10,851 bases of DNA from Allorhizocola sp044869915. GTDB lineage: Bacteria; Actinomycetota; Actinomycetes; Mycobacteriales; Micromonosporaceae. Positions 1-5,659 of this stretch are shown in pieces. Positions within the stretch are counted from its first letter, which is position 1. The number at the start of each line of letters is the position of its first letter. The DNA lies in the NCBI GenBank assembly GCA_044869915.1, contig JBIOYB010000336.1:1-10851 (forward strand). The letters are read 5' to 3'. Made by a program: the position numbers and the translations under genes. The notes under the pieces are model-generated. The model made no database searches, was not told the DNA's origin, and worked only from the letters and a program-made list of their open reading frames with translations.

Positions 1-1037
1 TGCCGCCACCGCCCCCACCGCCGCCGCCCGTGCGGGGGCGCAACGCGATGCCGCCACCGCGCACCCAACCCCCGCCGCGCCCACAGCCGCCACGCACCCA
101 ACCCCCGGGCACACAGCAGCCGCGCACCCAACCCCCGCCGCGCACACAACCACCGCGCCCGCAGCCCACGCCCGGCATCCAGCCACCACGCGGCCCGCGC
201 CCGCCCGCCGTGCGCCGCACGGCGCCCGCGGCGCCTCCCCGGGAGCCCGGCAATACACGCTGGCAACGCGTCGCCCTCAACCCGAAGATGTCGGGCCGGT
301 GGCGCACGGGCCTCGGCGTGCTGGGCGTCATCCTCGTGCTGGCCGTGTGCGGCATCGGGTCCTACCTGATCGTCCTCGACGAGCAAAAGGGCGTGCAGGC
401 GCAGGCCAACAACTCCGGTCCAAAGCCGACGGTGACCCCGGTCGACATCTCCTCGCGCGAGGTCGACCCGCAGCCGCTCACCCATGGCGAGGTCTTCCCC
501 AGCGACACCATCGTGATCGACCCGAAGAAGCCCGAGCAGGTCTACACCGTGCTGGCCAGGCAGGAGCTGACCGACTGCCGCACGGCCACCAAGGGCGAGG
601 TCACCACGCTCGTGGCGACGCTGGGCTGCAGCCAGGTCGTGCGGGCCACCATGCGCTCACCCGACGGCTATCTGGTCACCGGCGGCATCCTCAACCTCGA
701 CACGCAGGCGTCGGCGGAGAAGGCCTGGGAGAGCATCCGCAAGATGGTCGACGATCAAAAGGGTGGCTTCATCGGCTACTCCCCCGACAAGCCCACCAAA
801 AACCTCGTGCTCGCCCAAACCGTCGTCGGGTGGAACATGAAGGGCCACTACCTGGCCTACTGCGTGATCGCACGGGGCGACGGCAAGGAGATCCCCGACC
901 GGGACCCGTTCGCCAGCCAGATCATGTGGGACATCATCGAGATCTACCTCAAGGGCAACATCCTCGAGCAGCGGGCCACCGACCCGGTCAGCGCGAGCGC
1001 TACCGCACCTTCCGGCGCACCTTCCGGGTCGCCATAG
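1..1037 (+). CDS. Proline-rich single-pass membrane protein, 5' end cut by window edge
   Basis: I do not recognise a named family. The frame is open from position 3 and encodes an unbroken run of prolines before a GTG at 30. There is no ribosome binding site before that GTG, so the true start is probably upstream of the window. Counting from the GTG (335 residues): residues 8-72 are Pro/Arg/Gln/Thr-rich with repeated RTQPP units; residues 93-115 form one hydrophobic membrane segment; residues 116-310 form a folded, probably extracytoplasmic domain with cysteines at 183, 200 and 278; the last 20 residues are a Ser/Ala/Pro/Gly tail. The likely topology is cytoplasmic proline-rich tail, one helix, outside domain. 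It converges on truA and overlaps its last 38 bases. Many actinobacterial membrane proteins have such a proline-rich cytoplasmic tail; function unknown. Confidence 0.8.
   Translation, partial: PPPPPPPPPVRGRNAMPPPRTQPPPRPQPPRTQPPGTQQPRTQPPPRTQPPRPQPTPGIQPPRGPRPPAVRRTAPAAPPREPGNTRWQRVALNPKMSGRWRTGLGVLGVILVLAVCGIGSYLIVLDEQKGVQAQANNSGPKPTVTPVDISSREVDPQPLTHGEVFPSDTIVIDPKKPEQVYTVLARQELTDCRTATKGEVTTLVATLGCSQVVRATMRSPDGYLVTGGILNLDTQASAEKAWESIRKMVDDQKGGFIGYSPDKPTKNLVLAQTVVGWNMKGHYLAYCVIARGDGKEIPDRDPFASQIMWDIIEIYLKGNILEQRATDPVSASATAPSGAPSGSP
60..137 (+). repeat. In-frame short repeats encoding the RTQPP tail
   Basis: The 15-base unit CGCACCCAACCCCCG occurs exactly three times, at 60-74, 93-107 and 123-137. 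Offsets are 33 and 30 bases, both multiples of three, so each copy encodes the same Arg-Thr-Gln-Pro-Pro motif. Diverged copies lie between and after. This fits repeat expansion inside a disordered proline-rich protein segment. Confidence 0.75.
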
Positions 1038-1845
1038 CCTGCTGCGCATAACGCGACTCGTCCGGATAGCCCACCGCCACGAGCGTCAGACCGTGCGCCG
1101 GAGCCACGAGCACCTCGCTGTCCCTCTTCGTGCGCCCCAACAGGCCGCCGGGCCAGCTCGCCGCACGCCGCCCCTCCCCCACCGCGAGCAACGCGCCGAC
1201 GAGGCTACGCACCATCTGCTGGCAGAACGCGTCCGCCTGCACGGTCGCCACCAGCAGGTCGCCTTCGCGCCGCCAGCCGAGCGAGGTGATCCGCCGGATC
1301 GTCGTCGCGTTTTCCTTGCGCCGGCAGAAGGCCGCGAAGTCGTGCTCGCCCACGAGCGCCCGCGCGGCCTCGTCCATCGCGGCCTCGTCGAGCCGGCGGG
1401 GCCAGGCCAGGGTGTCCAGGCGGCGCAACGGGTTCACACCCCACGGCGCGTCGGTCACCCGGTATTCGTAGCGCCGCCACAGCGCCGAGAAGCGTGCGTC
1501 AAAGTCCGGTGGCGCCTGAAAAGCCGATAACACTCGCACGTCGGCCGGCAGCAGCCCCGCCATCCTCCGCACCAGCGACGGGCCCAGGTCCTCCCACGCC
1601 TCGCGCGGCACGTCCACGTGGCACACCTGCCCCGTGGCGTGCACACCGGCGTCCGTACGGCCCGCCACCGTCAGCCCGGCCGGCGTCTTGAAAAGCCGCT
1701 CCAGCACCGCTAGAAGCGAGCCGGCGACCGTCCTCTGTCCAGGTTGGACGGCCCAGCCCGCAAACCCCGTGCCGTCGTAGGCCACGTCCAAACGGATGCG
1801 AGCCGGCACCCCACCGGGTGCCGGCTCGCTCGCTGTGTCGCCCAA
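1000..1845 (-). CDS. truA: tRNA pseudouridine(38-40) synthase TruA
   Basis: TruA isomerises uridines 38-40 in the anticodon stem of many tRNAs to pseudouridine. The sequence shows the family N-terminus (LDVAYDGTGFAGW), the catalytic block AGRTDAGVHATGQV with the nucleophile Asp about residue 65, and the C-terminal FCRRKENATTIRRI and FCQQMVRSLVGALL blocks. It is 281 residues from a TTG that directly follows the rplQ stop (TGATTG), with AGAAGG five bases upstream inside rplQ. A GTG at 1809 would give 269 residues, close to the usual size of about 270, so the start is uncertain. A strong hairpin covers both candidate starts' surroundings. It is the last gene of the rplQ-side transcript, a common actinobacterial arrangement. 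The extreme C-terminus is basic and includes a short tandem duplication. Confidence 0.95.
   Translation of the reverse strand: MGDTASEPAPGGVPARIRLDVAYDGTGFAGWAVQPGQRTVAGSLLAVLERLFKTPAGLTVAGRTDAGVHATGQVCHVDVPREAWEDLGPSLVRRMAGLLPADVRVLSAFQAPPDFDARFSALWRRYEYRVTDAPWGVNPLRRLDTLAWPRRLDEAAMDEAARALVGEHDFAAFCRRKENATTIRRITSLGWRREGDLLVATVQADAFCQQMVRSLVGALLAVGEGRRAASWPGGLLGRTKRDSEVLVAPAHGLTLVAVGYPDESRYAQQAMATRKVRRKVR
1004..1027. repeat. Perfect 12-bp tandem duplication in the truA / membrane-gene overlap
   Basis: CGCACCTTCCGG is present twice back to back (1004-1015 and 1016-1027). The duplication lies where the two convergent reading frames overlap. It adds four residues to each: a repeated Lys-Val-Arg-Arg at the truA C-terminus and a repeated Ala-Pro-Ser-Gly in the membrane protein tail. 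Confidence 0.85.
1798..1829 (-). promoter_or_regulatory. Perfect 13-bp stem-loop at rplQ-truA junction (attenuator or terminator candidate)
   Basis: GCGAGCCGGCACC (1798-1810) and its exact reverse complement (1817-1829) flank a six-base loop, beginning 16 bases after the rplQ stop in the direction of transcription. There is no good U-tract after it, so it is not a textbook intrinsic terminator. It spans codons 6-16 of the TTG-started truA, and the alternative GTG start at 1809 lies inside its downstream arm. It could reduce truA expression relative to the ribosomal genes, either by attenuation or by burying the start. Function is inferred. Confidence 0.5.
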
Positions 1846-2334
1846 TCAGGCCTTCTCGTCGCCCTCAGCGGCGTCGTCGGCCTCACCCGACAGGACCGCC
1901 ACCTTGTCTTCCTGAGCAGCGGCCTTGGCCGCCTTCTTCGCGGCCGTCTTCTTGGCCGGCTTCGGCTCGTCGACCGCGAGCTCCTCGACCAGCTCGATGA
2001 TCGCCATCGGGGCCGCGTCTCCCTTGCGGGGACCCGTCTTCACGATGCGTGTGTAGCCGCCGTTGCGGTTGGCGTAACGCGGCGCGATCTCCTCGAACAG
2101 TGCGACGAACGTGTCCTTCTCCCCGATCGTCCTGCGGACATCACGACGCGCGGCCAGATCGTTGCGCTTGGCCTTGGTGATCAGTCGCTCGGCCACCGGA
2201 CGCAGCCGGCGGGCCTTGGTCTCCGTCGTGGTGATCCGGCCGTGCTTGAAAAGCGATGTGGCCAGGTTGGCCAGGATCAGCTTCTCGTGCGCGGGGCTGC
2301 CCCCGAGGCGGGGACCCTTGGTGGGCTGCGGCAT
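1846..2334 (-). CDS. rplQ: 50S ribosomal protein L17
   Basis: L17 is a large-subunit protein near the peptide exit region. Residues 1-119 carry the conserved core (LGGSPAHEKLILANLATSLF, RITTTETKARRLRPVAERLI, GGYTRIVKTGPRKGDAAPM). Residues 120-162 form a tail absent from the E. coli protein: an Ala/Lys/Pro-rich stretch, then an acidic Asp/Glu/Ala end. Such tails are frequent in actinobacterial L17. The ATG at 2334 has AAGGAG nine bases upstream. It follows rpoA after 29 bases, as in the alpha operon of most bacteria, and its stop abuts the possible TTG start of truA. Confidence 0.97.
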   Translation of the reverse strand: MPQPTKGPRLGGSPAHEKLILANLATSLFKHGRITTTETKARRLRPVAERLITKAKRNDLAARRDVRRTIGEKDTFVALFEEIAPRYANRNGGYTRIVKTGPRKGDAAPMAIIELVEELAVDEPKPAKKTAAKKAAKAAAQEDKVAVLSGEADDAAEGDEKA

Positions 2335-2363
2335 TGGTCGTACTCCTTGTCAGGTGCAGCGGA

Positions 2364-3386
2364 TTACAGCTGCTCGGTCTCGCGGTAGTCGTCGTTGTCG
2401 TAGTCCGCCTCACCGAAGGAGTCCACGACGTTTGCCGGGTCGAAGGTCGGGGCCGAATCCTTCAGCCCGAGACCCATGCCGGCCAGCTTCATCTTGACCT
2501 CGTCGATCGACTTCTGCCCGAAGTTGCGGATGTCGAGCAGGTCGGCCTCGGTGCGCCCGATGAGCTCGCCGACGGTGTTGATGCCCTCGCGCTTGAGGCA
2601 GTTGTAGGAGCGGACCGTGAGGTCGAGCTCCTCGATCGGCAGTGCCAGGTCGGCCGCCAGCTGAGCGTCCTGCGGCGACGGACCGATGTCGATGCCCTCG
2701 GCCGTCTCGTCGAGCTCGCGGCACAGGCCGAACAGCTCAACGAGGGTGCTGCCCGCGCTGGCGAGCGCCGTCCGCGGCGAGATCGACGCCTTCGACTCCA
2801 CGTCGATGATCAGGCGGTCGAAGTCGGTGCGCTGCTCGACACGGGTCGCCTCCACGCGGTAGGTCACCTTGAGCACCGGCGAGTAGATCGAGTCGATCGG
2901 GATCCGGCCGATCTCGGCGCCCGCGCTCTTGTTTTGCGCGGCGGTCACATAGCCGCGGCCACGCTCGACCGTGAGCTCCATGTCCAGCCGGCCCTTGCCG
3001 TTGAGCGTCGCGAGCTTGAGGTCCGGGTTGTGCACGGTGACACCGGCCGGAGGCTGGATGTCGCCCGCGGTCACGTCGCCTGGGCCCTGCTTGCGCAGGT
3101 ACATGCTGACCGGCTCGTCGTGCTCCGACGAGGTGCACAGCTCCTTGACGTTCATGACCAGCTCGACCACGTCCTCCTTGACGCCGGGGATCGTGGTGAA
3201 CTCGTGCAGCACGCCGTCGACCTTGATGCTGGTGACCGCGGCGCCCGGAATCGAGCTGAGCAGGGTCCTGCGAAGCGAATTTCCTAGGGTGTACCCGAAA
3301 CCGGGCTCCAGCGGCTCGATGGTGAACCGGGAACGTGTCTCGCCGATCGACTCCTCGGTGAGGGTCGGCCTCTGCGTGATGAGCAC
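2364..3386 (-). CDS. rpoA: DNA-directed RNA polymerase alpha subunit
   Basis: Alpha dimerises to nucleate RNA polymerase assembly, and its C-terminal domain contacts UP elements and activators. The N-terminal domain (about residues 1-230) contains FTIEPLEPGFGYTLGNSLRR and IPIDSIYSPVLKVTY, which are alpha hallmarks. The C-terminal domain (about 245-310) contains TVRSYNCLKREGI, in which Arg259 corresponds to the DNA-contacting Arg265 of E. coli, and the helix-hairpin-helix LLDIRNFGQKSIDEVK. A 30-residue acidic tail ends in ETEQL, as in other actinomycetes. At 340 residues the length is typical for the phylum. The start is a GTG with an AGAGAAG-type binding site. It lies 54 bases after rpsD, the widest gap in the distal part of the operon. 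Confidence 0.98.
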   Translation of the reverse strand: MLITQRPTLTEESIGETRSRFTIEPLEPGFGYTLGNSLRRTLLSSIPGAAVTSIKVDGVLHEFTTIPGVKEDVVELVMNVKELCTSSEHDEPVSMYLRKQGPGDVTAGDIQPPAGVTVHNPDLKLATLNGKGRLDMELTVERGRGYVTAAQNKSAGAEIGRIPIDSIYSPVLKVTYRVEATRVEQRTDFDRLIIDVESKASISPRTALASAGSTLVELFGLCRELDETAEGIDIGPSPQDAQLAADLALPIEELDLTVRSYNCLKREGINTVGELIGRTEADLLDIRNFGQKSIDEVKMKLAGMGLGLKDSAPTFDPANVVDSFGEADYDNDDYRETEQL

Positions 3387-3440
3387 TTGCTTCTCTTTTC
3401 TGTAGGGGCGCCCGCTATATGACGCCCATCCAGTGATTCT

Positions 3441-4067
3441 TTACTTGGAGTAAAGCTCGACGATGAGTTGCTCTTGGACCTGGGTGTCGATGGCACCCCG
3501 GGCCGGAAGCGAGTGGACCAGCACCTTGAACTGGCTGGGGATGGTCTCGAGCCACGCCGGAACACCGCGCGAGCCGGCCTCGGCCTGCGCCACGATGAAC
3601 GGGGTCATCTCACGCGACTTCTCCCGCACCTCGACGATGTCGTGGGCGTGCACGCGGTAGGACGGGATGTCCACCTTCTTGCCGTTGACCACGAAGTGGC
3701 CGTGCTTGACCAGCTGGCGCGCGTGGTCGCGCGACTTCGCGAGGCCGGCGCGGTAAACCACGTTGTCCAGACGGGACTCGAGGATCTGCAGCAGCACCTC
3801 ACCGGTCTTGCCGGTCTTGCGGTTGGCCTCCTCGTAGTACCCGCGGAACTGCCGCTCCAGCACGCCGTAGATGCGGCGGGCCTTCTGCTTCTCGCGCAGC
3901 TGCAACAGATACTCCGACTCCTTCGCGCGCCCCCGGCCGTGCTGTCCGGGCGGGAACGGGCGGGACTCGAACGGGCACTTGGGCCCATCGCACTTGCTGC
4001 CCTTGAGGAACAGCTTCTGCTTCTCACGACGGCAGCGACGGCAGTCGGCGCCTGTATAACGAGCCAT
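3441..4067 (-). CDS. rpsD: 30S ribosomal protein S4, zinc-binding (four-cysteine) type
   Basis: S4 is a primary 16S rRNA binder that starts assembly of the 30S body. In E. coli it also represses translation of the alpha operon. At 208 residues it is of normal length. Cysteines at 9, 12, 26 and 31 form the CxxC-X13-C-X4-C zinc site of the C+ class, with the same spacing as Thermus S4. The PPGQHGR motif follows at 39-45, and the S4 RNA-binding domain lies at about 98-160 (SRLDNVVYRAG, ARQLVKHGHFVVNGKKV). The C-terminus EQLIVELYSK is typical. It starts 15 bases after rpsK, with purine-rich GGGAG and GGAAG sequences just upstream. Some other actinobacteria, as I recall mycobacteria and streptomycetes, carry cysteine-free S4. 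Confidence 0.98.
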   Translation of the reverse strand: MARYTGADCRRCRREKQKLFLKGSKCDGPKCPFESRPFPPGQHGRGRAKESEYLLQLREKQKARRIYGVLERQFRGYYEEANRKTGKTGEVLLQILESRLDNVVYRAGLAKSRDHARQLVKHGHFVVNGKKVDIPSYRVHAHDIVEVREKSREMTPFIVAQAEAGSRGVPAWLETIPSQFKVLVHSLPARGAIDTQVQEQLIVELYSK

Positions 4068-4082
4068 TTCTTCCTATCTCCC

Positions 4083-4493
4083 TTAGACCCGGCGGCGCTT
4101 CGGCGGACGGCACCCGTTGTGCGGCTGCGGCGTGACGTCGGAGATCTGCCCGACCTCCAGGCCCGCGGCGGTCAGCGAACGGATGGCGGTCTCACGACCC
4201 GAACCGGGACCCTTCACGAACACGTCAACCTTGCGCATCCCGTGCTCCATCGCGCGGCGCGCGGCGGCCTCGGCGGCCAGCTGCGCGGCGAACGGCGTGG
4301 ACTTGCGGGAGCCCTTGAACCCCACCTGACCGGCGGAGGCCCACGAAATCACGGCACCGGTCGGGTCCGTGATGGACACGATGGTGTTGTTGAACGTGCT
4401 CTTGATGTGCGCCTGCCCGTGGGAGACGTTCTTGCGTTCCTTGCGCCGGACCTTCTTTACGGCCCCAGCGCCAGTGCGTGCCTTAGGTGGCAT
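4083..4493 (-). CDS. rpsK: 30S ribosomal protein S11
   Basis: S11 sits on the platform of the 30S subunit and helps form the mRNA exit channel. The 136-residue protein shows the family signature through the centre (HIKSTFNNTIVSITDPTG, WASAGQVGFKGSRKSTPFAA) and the invariant end PHNGCRPPKRRRV. The Asn-Gly in that end is the site converted to isoaspartate in E. coli S11. The first 20 residues are basic and likely flexible. The start at 4493 is supported by AAGGAG about 12 bases upstream. It lies 33 bases after rpsM and 15 bases before rpsD within the alpha-type operon. Confidence 0.98.
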   Translation of the reverse strand: MPPKARTGAGAVKKVRRKERKNVSHGQAHIKSTFNNTIVSITDPTGAVISWASAGQVGFKGSRKSTPFAAQLAAEAAARRAMEHGMRKVDVFVKGPGSGRETAIRSLTAAGLEVGQISDVTPQPHNGCRPPKRRRV

Positions 4494-4526
4494 AGCTTTG
4501 GTGCGCTCCTTAGTCAGATCCGATTG

Positions 4527-4907
4527 CTACTTCTTGCCGGCCTTCTTCTTGCCAGCCACCGTCCGCTTCGGACCCTTGCGGGTGCGAGCGTTGGTGCGAG
4601 TCCGCTGTCCACGGACGGGCAGGCCCTTGCGGTGCCGGATGCCCTCGTAGCAACCGATCTCCACCTTGCGGCGGATGTCAGCGGCGACCTCGCGGCGCAG
4701 GTCACCTTCAACCTTGTAATTTGCCTCGATGTGGTCCCGAAGCTGCACGATCTCATCGTCGGTGAGATCCTTGGCGCGCTTGTTGGGGTCGATGCCGGTG
4801 GCCGCCAGAGTCTCCAGCGAGCGCGTCCGGCCGATGCCGAAAACGTAGGTGAGCGCGATCTCCATGCGCTTGTCGCGCGGGAGGTCAACGCCAACGAGAC
4901 GTGCCAT
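4527..4907 (-). CDS. rpsM: 30S ribosomal protein S13
   Basis: S13 is in the head of the 30S subunit, bridges to the 50S, and its C-terminal tail reaches the P-site tRNA. The 126-residue sequence begins MARLVGVDLPRDKR, has the helix-two-turn-helix IALTYVFGIG, and ends with the expected block RHRKGLPVRGQRTRTNART plus a Lys-rich tail. The ATG at 4907 has AGGAG eight bases upstream. That binding site is perfectly complementary to a segment about 70 bases earlier in the leader (see the leader entry). In E. coli the leader of this same gene is the S4 repression target for the operon. Confidence 0.98.
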   Translation of the reverse strand: MARLVGVDLPRDKRMEIALTYVFGIGRTRSLETLAATGIDPNKRAKDLTDDEIVQLRDHIEANYKVEGDLRREVAADIRRKVEIGCYEGIRHRKGLPVRGQRTRTNARTRKGPKRTVAGKKKAGKK

Positions 4908-5059
4908 TAATGGCTCTCCTGTGGTTCAACCAGGTCTGCGCCGCGTCCCTTGTCCCTCTTCGCAGAGGGCCCCGGCCTGGCTCCAGGGGTTGGCCACAGG
5001 AGTTTCCCACTTGGGACGTCCCCGCGGCCGGAACGAGCTTTTACTAGGTGCGTCTGCAA
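4908..5059 (-). promoter_or_regulatory. rpsM leader with Shine-Dalgarno-sequestering helix
   Basis: This 152-base gap is long for the operon. On the transcript, CTCCTGTGG (5002-4994) is the exact complement of CCACAGGAG (4924-4916), which contains the rpsM ribosome binding site. Just inside, CAACC (4992-4988) pairs with GGTTG (4931-4927). That gives 14 base pairs with a small internal loop. The enclosed segment carries a CCTG/CAGG hairpin (4976-4987) directly next to the helix and a 6-bp hairpin, CCCTCT-GCGA-AGAGGG, closed by a GNRA tetraloop (4954-4969). The fold would hide the start site. Its position matches the E. coli alpha-operon leader bound by S4, so an autoregulatory site is plausible. 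The protein ligand is inferred. Confidence 0.6.
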
Positions 5060-5173
5060 CTATCCCTGACGTTGCTTGTGGCGCGGGTCATCACAAATGA
5101 TCATGACCCGGCCGTGCCGGCGGATGACGCGGCACTTGTTGCAGATCTTTTTGACGCTCGGCTTGACCTTCAT
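5060..5173 (-). CDS. rpmJ: 50S ribosomal protein L36, zinc-binding type
   Basis: A 37-residue protein beginning MKVKPSVKKICNKC and ending DDPRHKQRQG is unmistakable L36, the smallest ribosomal protein of the large subunit. Cys11, Cys14, Cys27 and His32 form the zinc ribbon of the C+ class. The second, zinc-independent paralogue found in many actinobacteria lacks these ligands. The ATG at 5173 has AGAAGG a few bases upstream, and the gene ends in TAG. It lies 44 bases after infA and 152 bases before rpsM, the usual actinobacterial order. Confidence 0.97.
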   Translation of the reverse strand: MKVKPSVKKICNKCRVIRRHGRVMIICDDPRHKQRQG

Positions 5174-5217
5174 CACGCCTTCTCTTACGGACTAACCCGC
5201 TCGCACGGGGATCGTGA

Positions 5218-5439
5218 TTACTTATAGCGGTAGACGATGCGCCCGCGGGTCAGGTCGTAGGGCGATAGCTCGACCACGACCCTGTCCTCGGGCAGGATGC
5301 GGATGTAGTGCTGACGCATTTTGCCGCTGATATGGGCCAAGACCCTGTGCCCATTGGCAAGCTCCACCCGGAACATAGCGTTCGGGAGTGGCTCTATGAC
5401 CCGGCCCTCGATCTCGATGGCCCCATCCTTTTTCGGCAT
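5218..5439 (-). CDS. infA: Translation initiation factor IF-1
   Basis: IF-1 binds the A site of the 30S subunit during initiation. The 73-residue protein is a single OB fold with the family motifs EGRVIEPLPNAMFRVELANGH, LAHISGKMRQHYIRILPEDRV and the C-terminal SPYDLTRGRIVYRYK; length is typical. The ATG at 5439 follows GGAGG with close spacing. It is the first gene of the alpha-type operon here, with a 220-base upstream gap holding a promoter candidate, so its mRNA leader should be about 145 bases. Confidence 0.98.
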   Translation of the reverse strand: MPKKDGAIEIEGRVIEPLPNAMFRVELANGHRVLAHISGKMRQHYIRILPEDRVVVELSPYDLTRGRIVYRYK

Positions 5440-5488
5440 GTCCTCCGCTACCTGACGTCTGGTGAATGAATCGGCTCACATTGTCCAT

Positions 5489-5509
5489 CGCGATCCCGAA
5501 GGGATCACG
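5489..5509 (-). promoter_or_regulatory. Stem-loop in the infA leader
   Basis: CGTGATCCC and GGGATCGCG pair over nine positions, one of them G-U, around a three-base TTC loop. The hairpin lies about 50 bases before the infA start and roughly 75 bases after the predicted transcription start. No U-tract follows it. It may be a leader control element or simply stabilise the 5' end; the function is not known. Confidence 0.4.
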
Positions 5510-5591
5510 CCAGCCGCGGTCTGTCCGCCTTCTCGAGAGCAGGAGCGCCATGAAAGGACACGACAGAGTGGACGCGGTGCGCCGGAATGCC

Positions 5592-5620
5592 AGTCTACGC
5601 GTCACCGCTCATCGATACAA
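5592..5620 (-). promoter_or_regulatory. Predicted vegetative promoter of the infA-rpmJ-rpsM-rpsK-rpsD-rpoA-rplQ operon
   Basis: On the minus strand TTGTAT (5620-5615) and TAGACT (5597-5592) are separated by exactly 17 bases. The -10 box fits the actinobacterial TAnnnT pattern with four of six consensus matches, and the -35 has the TTG core. It lies in the 220-base gap between map and infA, with transcription expected to start near 5585. The placement separates the alpha-type operon from secY-adk-map, although read-through from map is possible because no clear terminator is seen. Confidence 0.6.
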
Positions 5621-5659
5621 ACCGGGTGGGTCAGATCACGCGGTGTTGCCTTGCTCCGG

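Noticed and set aside
60..160. CRISPR-like array
   Set aside because: The repeats are short, irregularly spaced in multiples of three and encode proline-rich protein; there are no unique spacers.
1744..3287. Plus-strand open frames of 214 and 343 codons over rplQ and rpoA
   Set aside because: They are shadows of strongly supported genes on the other strand.
3387..3440. Promoter or terminator in the rpsD-rpoA gap
   Set aside because: Only a weak GGGCG/CGCCC pairing and no convincing -10/-35 pair were found; likely just a spacer inside the operon.
3468..4910. 480-codon open frame on the plus strand
   Set aside because: It lies antisense across rpsD, rpsK and rpsM. The long opening is a codon-position effect of high-GC DNA; the protein is low complexity with no recognisable domain.
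5222..5550. Leader peptide or upstream gene starting in the infA leader
   Set aside because: The frame starting at the ATG at about 5552 has no ribosome binding site and runs on across infA in another frame; no peptide signature is seen.
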